Shown piece after piece: positions 1 to 6,162 of a stretch of 9,613 bases of DNA. The DNA is from Actinomycetota bacterium (GTDB lineage Bacteria > Actinomycetota > Thermoleophilia > Gaiellales > Gaiellaceae), in NCBI GenBank assembly GCA_013696185.1, contig JACCZA010000073.1, positions 1-9,613 on the forward strand, read 5' to 3'. The first letter of the stretch is position 1. Each line of letters opens with the position of its first letter. The translations under genes were made by a program, and so were the position numbers. Below the pieces are notes generated by a model, which was not told the DNA's origin, did not search any database, and saw nothing but the letters and a program-made list of their open reading frames with translations.

Positions 1-576
1 GACTACCTCTTCGCCCGCGCCTTCGGTGAGCTCGCCGCCACCGGGGACGCCCGCGCCGTGTCCACCCTGGCCGAGACCGCGCTCCTGCTCGCCCGCGGCG
101 AGGCGCTGCAGCGCCGCCAGGCGTACGACCCCGGGACGACGGTCGAGGAGTACCTGGAGCGCTGCGCGCTCAAGACCGGCCAGCTCTTCCGCGCCGCGTG
201 CGTGCTCGGGAGCGGCGGCGACGAGCTCGGCAGCTTCGGGCTCTCTCTCGGGATCGCCTTCCAGATCGTCGACGACATCCTCGACTGCTCGGGCCTGACG
301 ATCGAGACCGGCAAGATCGCCGGCGTCGACCTGCGCGAGGGCACGCCGACCCTGCCGCTCCTGCTCGCGGCACGCGAGGACGAGCTCGTCCGCCACGCGC
401 TCGCGGGTGGGCAGGTCGACGGAGCGCTCCTGCGCGTGGCCGCAACCGGCGCCCTCGAGCGCTCGCGCGAGGTCGCTCTCGAGTACGCCGGCCGCGCGCG
501 CGCGTCGCTGAACGGCGAGCTGCGGCGCGAGGAGCTCGACACGCTGACGGACATCGTCGTGAACAGGAGCCGCTGA
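1..576 (+). CDS. Trans-polyprenyl diphosphate synthase, 3' part (menaquinone side chain)
   Basis: The reading frame is open from the first base, so the N-terminal part, including the first aspartate-rich motif, lies upstream of the window. About 191 residues remain of a family that is usually 310-350 long. It opens with DYLFARAF, the family segment after the first Asp-rich region. KTGQLF follows at residues 58-63 of the fragment, then the second Asp-rich motif QIVDDILD (88-95, with D91, D92 and D95 as Mg-diphosphate ligands), then GVDLREGTPTLP (108-119). The family condenses isopentenyl diphosphate with an allylic diphosphate to build long all-trans chains. Its one-base overlap with mqnE suggests it supplies the menaquinone tail; the chain length cannot be read from this fragment. 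Family assignment is firm; the menaquinone-specific role is inferred from context. Confidence 0.93.
   Translation, partial: DYLFARAFGELAATGDARAVSTLAETALLLARGEALQRRQAYDPGTTVEEYLERCALKTGQLFRAACVLGSGGDELGSFGLSLGIAFQIVDDILDCSGLTIETGKIAGVDLREGTPTLPLLLAAREDELVRHALAGGQVDGALLRVAATGALERSREVALEYAGRARASLNGELRREELDTLTDIVVNRSR
565..569 (+). promoter_or_regulatory. Shine-Dalgarno site of mqnE
   Basis: AGGAG lies six bases before the ATG at 576, inside the last codons of the polyprenyl synthase gene. It supports the 576 start over upstream in-frame GTG codons. It uses an AGG arginine codon, rare in this window, which is consistent with selection for ribosome binding. Confidence 0.75.
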
Positions 577-1682
577 TGACCGTCGCACTCGCTGTCGCGA
601 GCCTCGAGTCGATCCGCGAGAAGGTGGAGGCGAACGTGCGGCTCGACCTCGAGGACGGGCTCGCCCTGCTCGAGTCGGACGACCTGCTCGCCCTCGGCGA
701 GCTCGCCGACCTGGCGCGGCGCGTCCGCGGCGGGACGGACGAGGTCTTCTTCGTCCAGAACCTGTACCTGAACCAGACGAACGTCTGCCGCGTGAAGTGC
801 AAGTTCTGCGCCTTCGCGGCGACGCAGCGGCAGGAGCAGGCCTACACGACCTCGACCGGGGAGCTCGTCGAGGACGCTCTCCGCCAGCGCGAGCGCACCG
901 GCTTCACCGAGATCCACATGGTCAACGGCGAGAACCCCCACGTCGGGCTCGACTTCTACGTCGAGACGACCCGCGCGCTGCACGAGGCGATGCCGGACGT
1001 GCACCTGAAGCTCTACACGGCGAGCGAGATCCACCACATGACCGTGCTGTCGGGGCTGACGCACGAGCAGGTGCTGCGGGAGCTGCAGGAGGCGGGGCTT
1101 GGCTCGCTGCCCGGCGGCGGCGCCGAGGTCTTCGCCGAGCGCGTGCGCAAGCTGATCGCTCCCGGCAAGGAGCACCCGGACTTCTGGTTCCACACCCACG
1201 ACGCGGCGCACCGCCTGGGCATCCCGACCCACTGCACGATGCTGTACGGGCACGTCGAGACCTACGAGGAGCGGGTCGACCACCTGCTGCGGCTGCGCGA
1301 GCAGCAGGATCGCACCGGCGGCTTCCTCGCCTTCATCCCGCTCGCGTTCCATCCGGAGAACACCGTCTTCGAGCGGCGGGGCTGGCGGCACACGACCGGG
1401 GCCGACGACCTGAAGATGATCGCGGTCTCGCGCCTCCTGCTCGACAACATCCCGAACGTGAAGGCCTACTGGATCATGATGGGCATGCCGCTCGCCGCCG
1501 TCGCGCTCCACTTCGGGGCGAACGACGTGCAGGGCACCGTCGTCCGCGAGCAGATCTTCCACGCCGCGGGCGCCGTCACCGAGACGGAGCAGAAGATCGA
1601 GGAGCTCGTCCGCTTCGTGCGGGAAGCCGGACGGATCCCGGTGCAGCGCGACACGCTCTACAACGAGCTGCGGCGATGGTGA
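576..1682 (+). CDS. mqnE: Aminodeoxyfutalosine synthase (radical SAM)
   Basis: A protein of 368 residues, the usual length for MqnE. It is a cytoplasmic radical SAM enzyme of the futalosine menaquinone pathway. It adds the 5'-deoxyadenosyl radical from SAM to 3-[(1-carboxyvinyl)oxy]benzoate, the MqnA product, giving 6-amino-6-deoxyfutalosine. The [4Fe-4S] motif CRVKCKFC gives C71, C75 and C78 (CX3CX2C). HMVNGENPH lies at 114-122, the glycine-rich LPGGGAEVF at 178-186, and IPVQRDTLY near the C-terminus. The first cluster segment (LNQTNVCRVKCKFCAF) fits MqnE, whereas its paralogue at 3233 has the MqnC-like NYTNIC...DFCAFYR. The start is an ATG sharing one base with the upstream stop codon, with AGGAG six bases before it. 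The E versus C assignment rests on motif resemblance and on having one of each in the operon. Confidence 0.93.
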   Translation: MTVALAVASLESIREKVEANVRLDLEDGLALLESDDLLALGELADLARRVRGGTDEVFFVQNLYLNQTNVCRVKCKFCAFAATQRQEQAYTTSTGELVEDALRQRERTGFTEIHMVNGENPHVGLDFYVETTRALHEAMPDVHLKLYTASEIHHMTVLSGLTHEQVLRELQEAGLGSLPGGGAEVFAERVRKLIAPGKEHPDFWFHTHDAAHRLGIPTHCTMLYGHVETYEERVDHLLRLREQQDRTGGFLAFIPLAFHPENTVFERRGWRHTTGADDLKMIAVSRLLLDNIPNVKAYWIMMGMPLAAVALHFGANDVQGTVVREQIFHAAGAVTETEQKIEELVRFVREAGRIPVQRDTLYNELRRW

Positions 1683-2092
1683 GCCTGAGCCAGACGATCC
1701 CGGCCATGCCGGTGCAGGACGCCGCCGCCGCCGCCGACTTCTACCGGCACCGGCTCGGCTTCGAGGTCCTGCACCACGACGGCGGCTTCGCGGTGCTCGG
1801 GCGCGACGAGGCGGTCGTGCACCTCTGGCAGGCGAGCGACGAGAGCTGGCGGGAGCGCGAGTCGCTCGAGCGTCCGGTGCGCTCGGGCGCGGAGTCCTTC
1901 CTCGCGGGCACGGCGAGCTGCCGCATCGCCGTCGAAGGGGTCGACGAGCTGTACGGGGAGCTGCGCGAGCGGGAGGTGCTGCACCCGGTGTCGCAGGACG
2001 GACCGAGCGACACCGACTTCGGCACGCGTGAGTTCGCGACCGTCGATCTCGACGGCAACCTGATCACGTTCTTCGTGTGGAGGGCCCGGTGA
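1676..2092 (+). CDS. VOC-superfamily protein, bleomycin-resistance-like, no metal ligands
   Basis: A protein of 138 residues with two beta-alpha-beta-beta-beta modules typical of the vicinal oxygen chelate superfamily. Module 1 contains PAMPVQDAAAAADFYRHRLG (9-28) and module 2 ends with VDLDGNLITFFVW (123-135). The His/Glu positions that bind metal in glyoxalase I-type members are not filled: the first strand reads TIPAMPV, the second module starts SCRIAVEG, and the last strand has GNLITFF without glutamate. This resembles the bleomycin-binding and non-catalytic branch, which sequesters a hydrophobic ligand. The ATG overlaps the mqnE stop by seven bases; GTG at 1679 would give a GTGA four-base overlap and a protein one residue shorter. 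No strong Shine-Dalgarno is seen, so translation probably depends on coupling. The ligand and any role in menaquinone synthesis are unknown. Confidence 0.85.
   Translation: MVSLSQTIPAMPVQDAAAAADFYRHRLGFEVLHHDGGFAVLGRDEAVVHLWQASDESWRERESLERPVRSGAESFLAGTASCRIAVEGVDELYGELREREVLHPVSQDGPSDTDFGTREFATVDLDGNLITFFVWRAR
2079..2083 (+). promoter_or_regulatory. Shine-Dalgarno site that fixes the mqnA start
   Basis: GGAGG, extended by a further G, ends five to six bases before GTG at 2089. That GTG forms a GTGA overlap with the stop of the preceding VOC gene. This favours 2089 over GTG at 2077, which would place the site inside the gene and add four residues not expected before the family N-terminus IRLGRISYVN. 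Confidence 0.7.
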
Positions 2093-2868
2093 TCCGACTC
2101 GGCCGCATCTCGTACGTGAACATGGCGCCGGTCTTCCACCGGCTCGACGCCGAGGTCGACGAGGTGGCCGGCGTGCCGACCGAGCTCAACGCCCGGCTGC
2201 TCGCTGGAGAGCTCGACCTCGCTCCCATCTCGTCGATCGAGTACGCCCGCCACGCCGACCGCCTCCGCATCCTGCCGCGCCTGTGCGTGTCCTCCGAGGG
2301 CGCCGTCGACTCGATCCAGCTTGTCTCGCGCGTCCCGCTCGAGCACGTGCGCTCGGTCGCCGTCACGCCGGAGAGCGCCACCTCCGTCGTCCTGACCAAG
2401 GTGCTGCTGCCCGACGCCGAGCACGTGCCGCTCGGCGAGGAGGCCGACGCGACGCTCCTGATCGGCGATGCGGCCCTGCGGAGCGCGTTCGAGGATCCGA
2501 CGCCGCACCACGACCTCGGGCGGCTGTGGCTCGAGCGGACGGGGCTGCCGATGGTGTTCGCGGTCTGGGCGGCGCCCGAGCCGGCGGCTCCCGGGCTCGC
2601 CGAGCTCGAGGACGCGCTCGTCGCCTCCGTCCGCCGCGCCCGCTCCGAGCCCGAGCTGCTCGCCCACGAGGCGAGCGCGCGCTACGGCTATCCGGCGGGC
2701 TTCCTCGCCCGCTACTTCGAGAAGCTGCGCTACAGCTTCGGCCCGCGCGAGCGGGCGGGGCTCGTCACCTTCCTCGAGCTCGCGCTCGAGGTCGGCGAGC
2801 TCGAGCGCGTCCCGGAGCTGCGCTTCGCACGGCAGGAGGTCGCCCTCGCGCCCGGAGCGACACCGTGA
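2089..2868 (+). CDS. mqnA: Chorismate dehydratase
   Basis: A protein of 259 residues, slightly shorter than many MqnA proteins. MqnA removes water from chorismate to form 3-[(1-carboxyvinyl)oxy]benzoate, the committed step of the futalosine route. It has the periplasmic-binding-protein-like fold of the MqnA/MqnD family but is cytoplasmic, and no signal peptide is seen. Recognisable segments are IRLGRISYVNMAPVF (2-16), LNARLLAGELDLAPISSIEY (33-52), PRLCVSSEGAVDSIQLVS (63-80) and LLIGDAALR (123-131). The N-terminal RISYVN and the SSIEY segment fit MqnA rather than MqnD. GTG is the start, within a four-base overlap with the VOC gene upstream and preceded by GGAGG. The next gene begins inside its stop codon. 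Its position between mqnE and mqnC agrees with the assignment. Confidence 0.92.
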   Translation: MIRLGRISYVNMAPVFHRLDAEVDEVAGVPTELNARLLAGELDLAPISSIEYARHADRLRILPRLCVSSEGAVDSIQLVSRVPLEHVRSVAVTPESATSVVLTKVLLPDAEHVPLGEEADATLLIGDAALRSAFEDPTPHHDLGRLWLERTGLPMVFAVWAAPEPAAPGLAELEDALVASVRRARSEPELLAHEASARYGYPAGFLARYFEKLRYSFGPRERAGLVTFLELALEVGELERVPELRFARQEVALAPGATP

Positions 2869-3236
2869 CGACGCTCTGCGACGGGATCGACCACGTACAG
2901 CTCGCGGCGCCGCGGGGCTGCGAGGAGGAGGCGCGGCGCTTCTTCGGCGGCCTCGTCGGGCTGGAGGAGCTGCGCAAGCCGGCGGCGCTGCAAGGACGCG
3001 GCGGCGTGTGGTTTCGCTGCGGAGCGCACGAGCTCCACATCGGCGTGCAGCCGGACTTCGCTCCCGCTCGCAAGGCCCACCCCGCCTTCCGGGTACGCGG
3101 GCTCGACGAGCTGCGGGTCCGGCTCGAGGACGCGGGCAGCGCCACGCGCGAGGACGACGCGGAGATCCCGGGCCTGCGTCGCTTCCACGTCGACGACCCG
3201 TTCGGCAACCGGCTCGAGTTCGTGGAGCCCACGTGA
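2865..3236 (+). CDS. VOC-superfamily protein, glyoxalase-like, metal ligands present
   Basis: A single-domain protein of 123 residues in the glyoxalase/dioxygenase VOC fold. The first strand has IDHVQLA with H10, followed by CEEEARRFFGGLVGLEEL. The end of module 1 has VWFRCGAHELHIGV with E56 or H58. Module 2 starts with KAHPAFRV (H72) and ends with DPFGNRLEFVE (E118). These positions match in order and approximate spacing the His/Glu ligands of metal-dependent glyoxalase I and FosA-type enzymes, so a divalent metal site is plausible. The start is GTG at 2865, in a GTGA overlap with mqnA and with GGAG at 2854-2857. The substrate is unknown: a lactoylglutathione-type reaction is not implied, and actinobacteria generally lack glutathione. 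It may act on a reactive by-product or metabolite of the pathway, but only gene position hints at that. Confidence 0.87.
   Translation: MTTLCDGIDHVQLAAPRGCEEEARRFFGGLVGLEELRKPAALQGRGGVWFRCGAHELHIGVQPDFAPARKAHPAFRVRGLDELRVRLEDAGSATREDDAEIPGLRRFHVDDPFGNRLEFVEPT
3224..3227 (+). promoter_or_regulatory. Shine-Dalgarno site of mqnC
   Basis: GGAG ends five bases before the GTG at 3233, within the last codons of the second VOC gene. With the GTGA overlap it supports 3233 as the start; the reading frame extends much further upstream only because GC-rich DNA has few stops. Confidence 0.65.
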
Positions 3237-4315
3237 GCGCCGTCGCCGACATCCTCGAGCGCGCCCTCGAGGGCGAGCGCATCACGGACGCCGACGCGCT
3301 CACGCTGCTCGAGTCCCGTCAGCTCGTGCCCGTCGGCCGCGCGGCGAACGAGCTGCGCCGGCGCCGCACCGATCCCGACCGGATCACCTTCATCGTCGAC
3401 CGCAACCTGAACTACACGAACATCTGCGTCACCGACTGCGACTTCTGCGCCTTCTACCGCCGCCCGGGCGACACGCGCGAGGGCTACCTGCTGCCGAAGC
3501 CGGTGATCTTCAAGAAGATCGAGGAGACGCTCGGCATGGGCGGGACGGGCCTCCTGATGCAGGGCGGTCACCACCCCGACCTCGATCTCGCCTACTACGA
3601 GGATCTCTTCCGCTCGATCAAGAGCCGCTACCGGATCCACCTGCACGCGCTCTCCCCGCCCGAGGTGCAGCACATCGCACGCCGCTCGCGGCTGACCGTG
3701 TGGGAGACGCTCTCGCGGCTGCGCGACGCGGGGCTCGACTCGATCCCGGGCGGCGGCGCGGAGATCCTGGTCGACCGCGTGCGCGACGTGATCGCCCCCA
3801 AGAAGACGCGCTCCGACGAGTGGCTCGACGTGATGCGGCACGCCCACCGGCTCGGCATGTCCACGACGGCGACGATGATGTACGGGCACGTCGAGACGCT
3901 CGCCGAGCGCATCGAGCACATGCGCCGCATCCGCGAGCTGCAGGACGAGACGCGCGGGTTCCGCGCCTTCATCTCCTGGACGTTCCAGCCCGACGGCACC
4001 CGGCTCGACGCGCAGGTCGACCACCATCCGACCTCCTTCGAGTACCTGCTCACCCAGGCCGTGAGCCGGATCTACCTGGACAACATCGAGCACATCCAGT
4101 CCTCGTGGGTGACGCAGGGGTTGAAGATCGGGCAGGTCGCCCTCGAGTTCGGCGCCGACGACATGGGCTCCGTGATGATCGAGGAGAACGTCGTCTCCGC
4201 CGCCGGCACGACGCATCGCACCTCGACCGAGGAGCTCGTGCATCTGATCAAGGCGGTCGGCAAGATCCCCGTGCAGCGCGACACGCTCTACCGGGAGGTC
4301 AAGGTCTGGAACTGA
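3233..4315 (+). CDS. mqnC: Cyclic dehypoxanthine futalosine synthase (radical SAM)
   Basis: A protein of 360 residues, close to the family length of about 370. MqnC is a radical SAM cyclase that converts dehypoxanthine futalosine to its cyclic spiro form, the substrate of MqnD. The cluster motif CVTDCDFC supplies C65, C69 and C72, and the setting VDRNLNYTNIC...FCAFYR is typical of MqnC. Further family segments are MQGGHHPDLDL (109-119), LHALSPPEV (138-146) and IPGGGAEIL (171-179), with IPVQRDTLYREVKVW near the C-terminus. It is a paralogue of MqnE in the same operon: the two share the GGGAE, YGHVET and IPVQRDTLY segments. Translation starts at GTG in a four-base overlap with the VOC gene, preceded by GGAG. 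It is the last gene of the operon, and a hairpin follows its stop directly. Confidence 0.94.
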   Translation: MSAVADILERALEGERITDADALTLLESRQLVPVGRAANELRRRRTDPDRITFIVDRNLNYTNICVTDCDFCAFYRRPGDTREGYLLPKPVIFKKIEETLGMGGTGLLMQGGHHPDLDLAYYEDLFRSIKSRYRIHLHALSPPEVQHIARRSRLTVWETLSRLRDAGLDSIPGGGAEILVDRVRDVIAPKKTRSDEWLDVMRHAHRLGMSTTATMMYGHVETLAERIEHMRRIRELQDETRGFRAFISWTFQPDGTRLDAQVDHHPTSFEYLLTQAVSRIYLDNIEHIQSSWVTQGLKIGQVALEFGADDMGSVMIEENVVSAAGTTHRTSTEELVHLIKAVGKIPVQRDTLYREVKVWN

Positions 4316-4342
4316 GAGGCGCTGCCGGCGCCGCCTCTGTTT
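4316..4342 (+). terminator. Candidate intrinsic terminator after mqnC
   Basis: Directly after the mqnC stop, GAGGCG (4316-4321) can pair with CGCCTC (4332-4337), followed by TGTTT. An alternative nested pairing joins GGCGC (4318-4322) with GCGCC (4328-4332) around a five-base loop. The T tract is short, so termination may be partial or need Rho. Its position between a menaquinone operon and an unrelated exported protein supports a boundary here. Confidence 0.5.
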
Positions 4343-4382
4343 GCATCGTGTAAATCCGCCGGCCTGCGCCCGGCGCTTTGGC

Positions 4383-4388
4383 TAGGTT
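4383..4388 (+). promoter_or_regulatory. Candidate -10 element before the phosphodiester glycosidase gene
   Basis: TAGGTT matches the actinobacterial TANNNT form of the -10 hexamer and lies ten bases before GTG at 4399. Transcription starting about seven bases downstream would leave a leader of only a few bases. No Shine-Dalgarno is seen, and no good -35 hexamer lies 16-18 bases upstream. Support comes mainly from the similar arrangement at the next two genes. Confidence 0.4.
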
Positions 4389-4398
4389 CGGCGCGGCT

Positions 4399-6153
4399 GT
4401 GCTCCTCAGACTGACCTCGATGGCGATCGTCGCCGCGTGTCTCGCCGCGCCGGCGCAGGCCGCCCGGACGCTCCTCATGCCGGGTGTCACCTACGAGCGC
4501 CAGGTGCAGTTCACCTCGCACGGGCCCGTCGCGATCCACGTGCTGAACGCCCCGAGGCCGGGGGGCCTGTACAGCCTGAAGCCGGTGCTCTCGAACGGCG
4601 CCATCCTCGGTCGCGAGCGCGTGACCGCGATGCAGCGAAACGTCTCGCGCACCGCGACGGCGGCCGGCGTCAACGGCGACCTCTTCCGCTACGACGACGG
4701 GCGGCCGAGCGGCGTCCTGCTCCAGGGCGGCGTGCTCGCGAACGCGCCCTCGGCGGAGCGCTCGAGCGTCGGCCTCGCCGCCGACGGCAGCCTCCGCGTC
4801 GAGCGGGTGAAGCTCTTCGGCACCTGGCGGGGGGTGGGCCAGCGCCGGCCGCTGACGCTCAACCAGCCGCCGGGGGTGAACGGCGTGTCGCTCTACACCC
4901 CCGCCTGGGGGCCGGCCACTCCGGCCGAGACCGGCACGGTCGAGGCGGTGCTCGCGCCGTTCCCCCTCGCCGCGCCCAACGTCGATCTGAGCGGGCCCGT
5001 CACCGAGATCAAGCAGGGAGGCGGCACGCCGATCCCCCCCGGCGGCGCGGTGCTCGTCGCGCGCGGCAGCGGGACGCAGCGCCTCGTCGCCGAGGCGTTC
5101 GTCGCCAGCCCCGTCACGGTCCGGCTCGTGCTCAGCCCGAGCTGGGCGGAGATCGTCGACGCCGTCGGCGGCGGACCGATCCTCGTCCGCGACTCGAAGC
5201 CGGTCTTCCGCCACTTCGAGCTCTTCTCGACGGAGCAGCTCGCCCGGAACCCGCGGACGGCGGTCGGGCAGCTCGCCGACGGCCGGATCGTGCTCGTCGT
5301 CGTCGACGGGCGCCAGCCCGGCTACAGCGTCGGCATGACGAACTTCGAGCTCGCCCAGACGCTCGTCCGCCTCGGGGCGGTCACCGCCTCGGCGCTCGAC
5401 GCCGGCGGCTCCTCGACGATGGCGTTCGACGGGAACCTGCTCAACAAGCCGTCCGATCCGGGTGGCGAGCGGGCGGTCTCCGAGGGCTTCTTCGTCCTGT
5501 ACGGCGGGGTCTACGCGCCGCCGCCGACCGAGCCCGTGCTCTCCCCGAACGGCGACGGGGTCGCGGAGGCGCAGTCGCTCGCGTACAAGCTCGTCCGCCC
5601 CTCCCAGGTGGAGGTCAGCCTCGTCGGGCCCGACAAGGTCGCGCGCCCGCTCGAGGCGGCGCAGAAGCCCGCCGGGGTGTACCGCTTCACGTGGAACGGC
5701 ACGTCGCGGGACGGTGTCGCCGAGCCCGAGGGGGTGTGGCGCTTCTCGGTCAACGCCGTGGACGACGCGGGGCAGAGCTCGAGCGCCACGCGCCTCTTCT
5801 CGGTCGACCGCACGCTCGGCTCGCTCGCCGTGGCGCCGGCGCTCGTCCGCGTCCGGCCCGGCGGCGACACGCTGCAGGCCCGCTTCTCGCTCACACGCCT
5901 GGCCAACGTGACGGCGCGGGTCGAGACGCGGTCGGGGGCCGTCTACGCCGTCGTCTCGAGGCAGACCCTCGCGCCCGGCACGCACACGATCCGCTGGGAC
6001 GGCCGCATCGGCAAGGTCGCCTTCGCGCGCTCGGGTGCGTATGTGCTGAGGATCACCGCGGGGAGCGAGATCGGTCGCAGCGAGCTGAGCGCGCCGTTCG
6101 CGTTGCGGCGCGTCGCAGCACCCGCGGGCGCCTCCGGCTCCGGGCGCCGGTAG
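4399..6153 (+). CDS. Exported phosphodiester glycosidase (NAGPA family) with FlgD-type Ig-like repeats
   Basis: A protein of 584 residues. An N-terminal export signal (MLLRLTS, then a hydrophobic stretch) ends at APAQA-A, predicting cleavage after residue 21; VAAC at 11-14 is also lipobox-like, so a lipoprotein is possible. The NAGPA/phosphodiester glycosidase domain spans roughly 60-370, with GVNGDLF (90-96), RNPRTAVGQ (283-291) and LDAGGSSTMAFDG (333-345). These match the conserved segments of human N-acetylglucosamine-1-phosphodiester glycosidase relatives. SPNGDGV (382-388) opens a C-terminal region with two FlgD-type Ig-like repeats, each containing a W-(N/D)-G core (FTWNGTSRDG and IRWDGRIG). 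The enzyme probably acts outside the membrane on a sugar-phosphodiester or other glycan; the substrate is unknown. The start at GTG 4399 best fits the signal peptide; TTG at 4378 would add seven residues and overlap the candidate -10 element. Confidence 0.87.
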   Translation: MLLRLTSMAIVAACLAAPAQAARTLLMPGVTYERQVQFTSHGPVAIHVLNAPRPGGLYSLKPVLSNGAILGRERVTAMQRNVSRTATAAGVNGDLFRYDDGRPSGVLLQGGVLANAPSAERSSVGLAADGSLRVERVKLFGTWRGVGQRRPLTLNQPPGVNGVSLYTPAWGPATPAETGTVEAVLAPFPLAAPNVDLSGPVTEIKQGGGTPIPPGGAVLVARGSGTQRLVAEAFVASPVTVRLVLSPSWAEIVDAVGGGPILVRDSKPVFRHFELFSTEQLARNPRTAVGQLADGRIVLVVVDGRQPGYSVGMTNFELAQTLVRLGAVTASALDAGGSSTMAFDGNLLNKPSDPGGERAVSEGFFVLYGGVYAPPPTEPVLSPNGDGVAEAQSLAYKLVRPSQVEVSLVGPDKVARPLEAAQKPAGVYRFTWNGTSRDGVAEPEGVWRFSVNAVDDAGQSSSATRLFSVDRTLGSLAVAPALVRVRPGGDTLQARFSLTRLANVTARVETRSGAVYAVVSRQTLAPGTHTIRWDGRIGKVAFARSGAYVLRITAGSEIGRSELSAPFALRRVAAPAGASGSGRR

Positions 6154-6156
6154 TCT
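6151..6156 (+). promoter_or_regulatory. Candidate -10 element of the DedA-like gene, overlapping the upstream stop codon
   Basis: TAGTCT fits the actinobacterial -10 form TANNNT and ends six bases before GTG at 6163, the spacing expected if transcription starts at the start codon. Its first three bases are the TAG stop of the preceding gene. No convincing -35 hexamer is seen, and no Shine-Dalgarno precedes the GTG. Confidence 0.45.
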
Positions 6157-6162
6157 GACCGC

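Noticed and set aside
1641..4291. Near-identical stretches shared by mqnE and mqnC, about 21 bases at 1641 and 4271 and about 18 bases at 1243 and 3879
   Set aside because: They encode the conserved IPVQRDTLY and YGHVET segments of two paralogous radical SAM enzymes with the same codon bias, so they are not mobile or regulatory repeats.
4338..4357. Slightly AT-richer patch with TTGCAT and TAAAT resembling promoter hexamers
   Set aside because: The spacing between the two is only four bases, and no partner hexamer lies at 16-18 bases for either. Nothing resembling a riboswitch or operator dyad is seen in the 83-base gap beyond the terminator hairpin.
4378..4398. TTG at 4378 as the start of the phosphodiester glycosidase
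   Set aside because: It would overlap the candidate -10 hexamer, has no Shine-Dalgarno and lengthens the signal peptide without improving it. It stays possible only if the lipobox reading is right.
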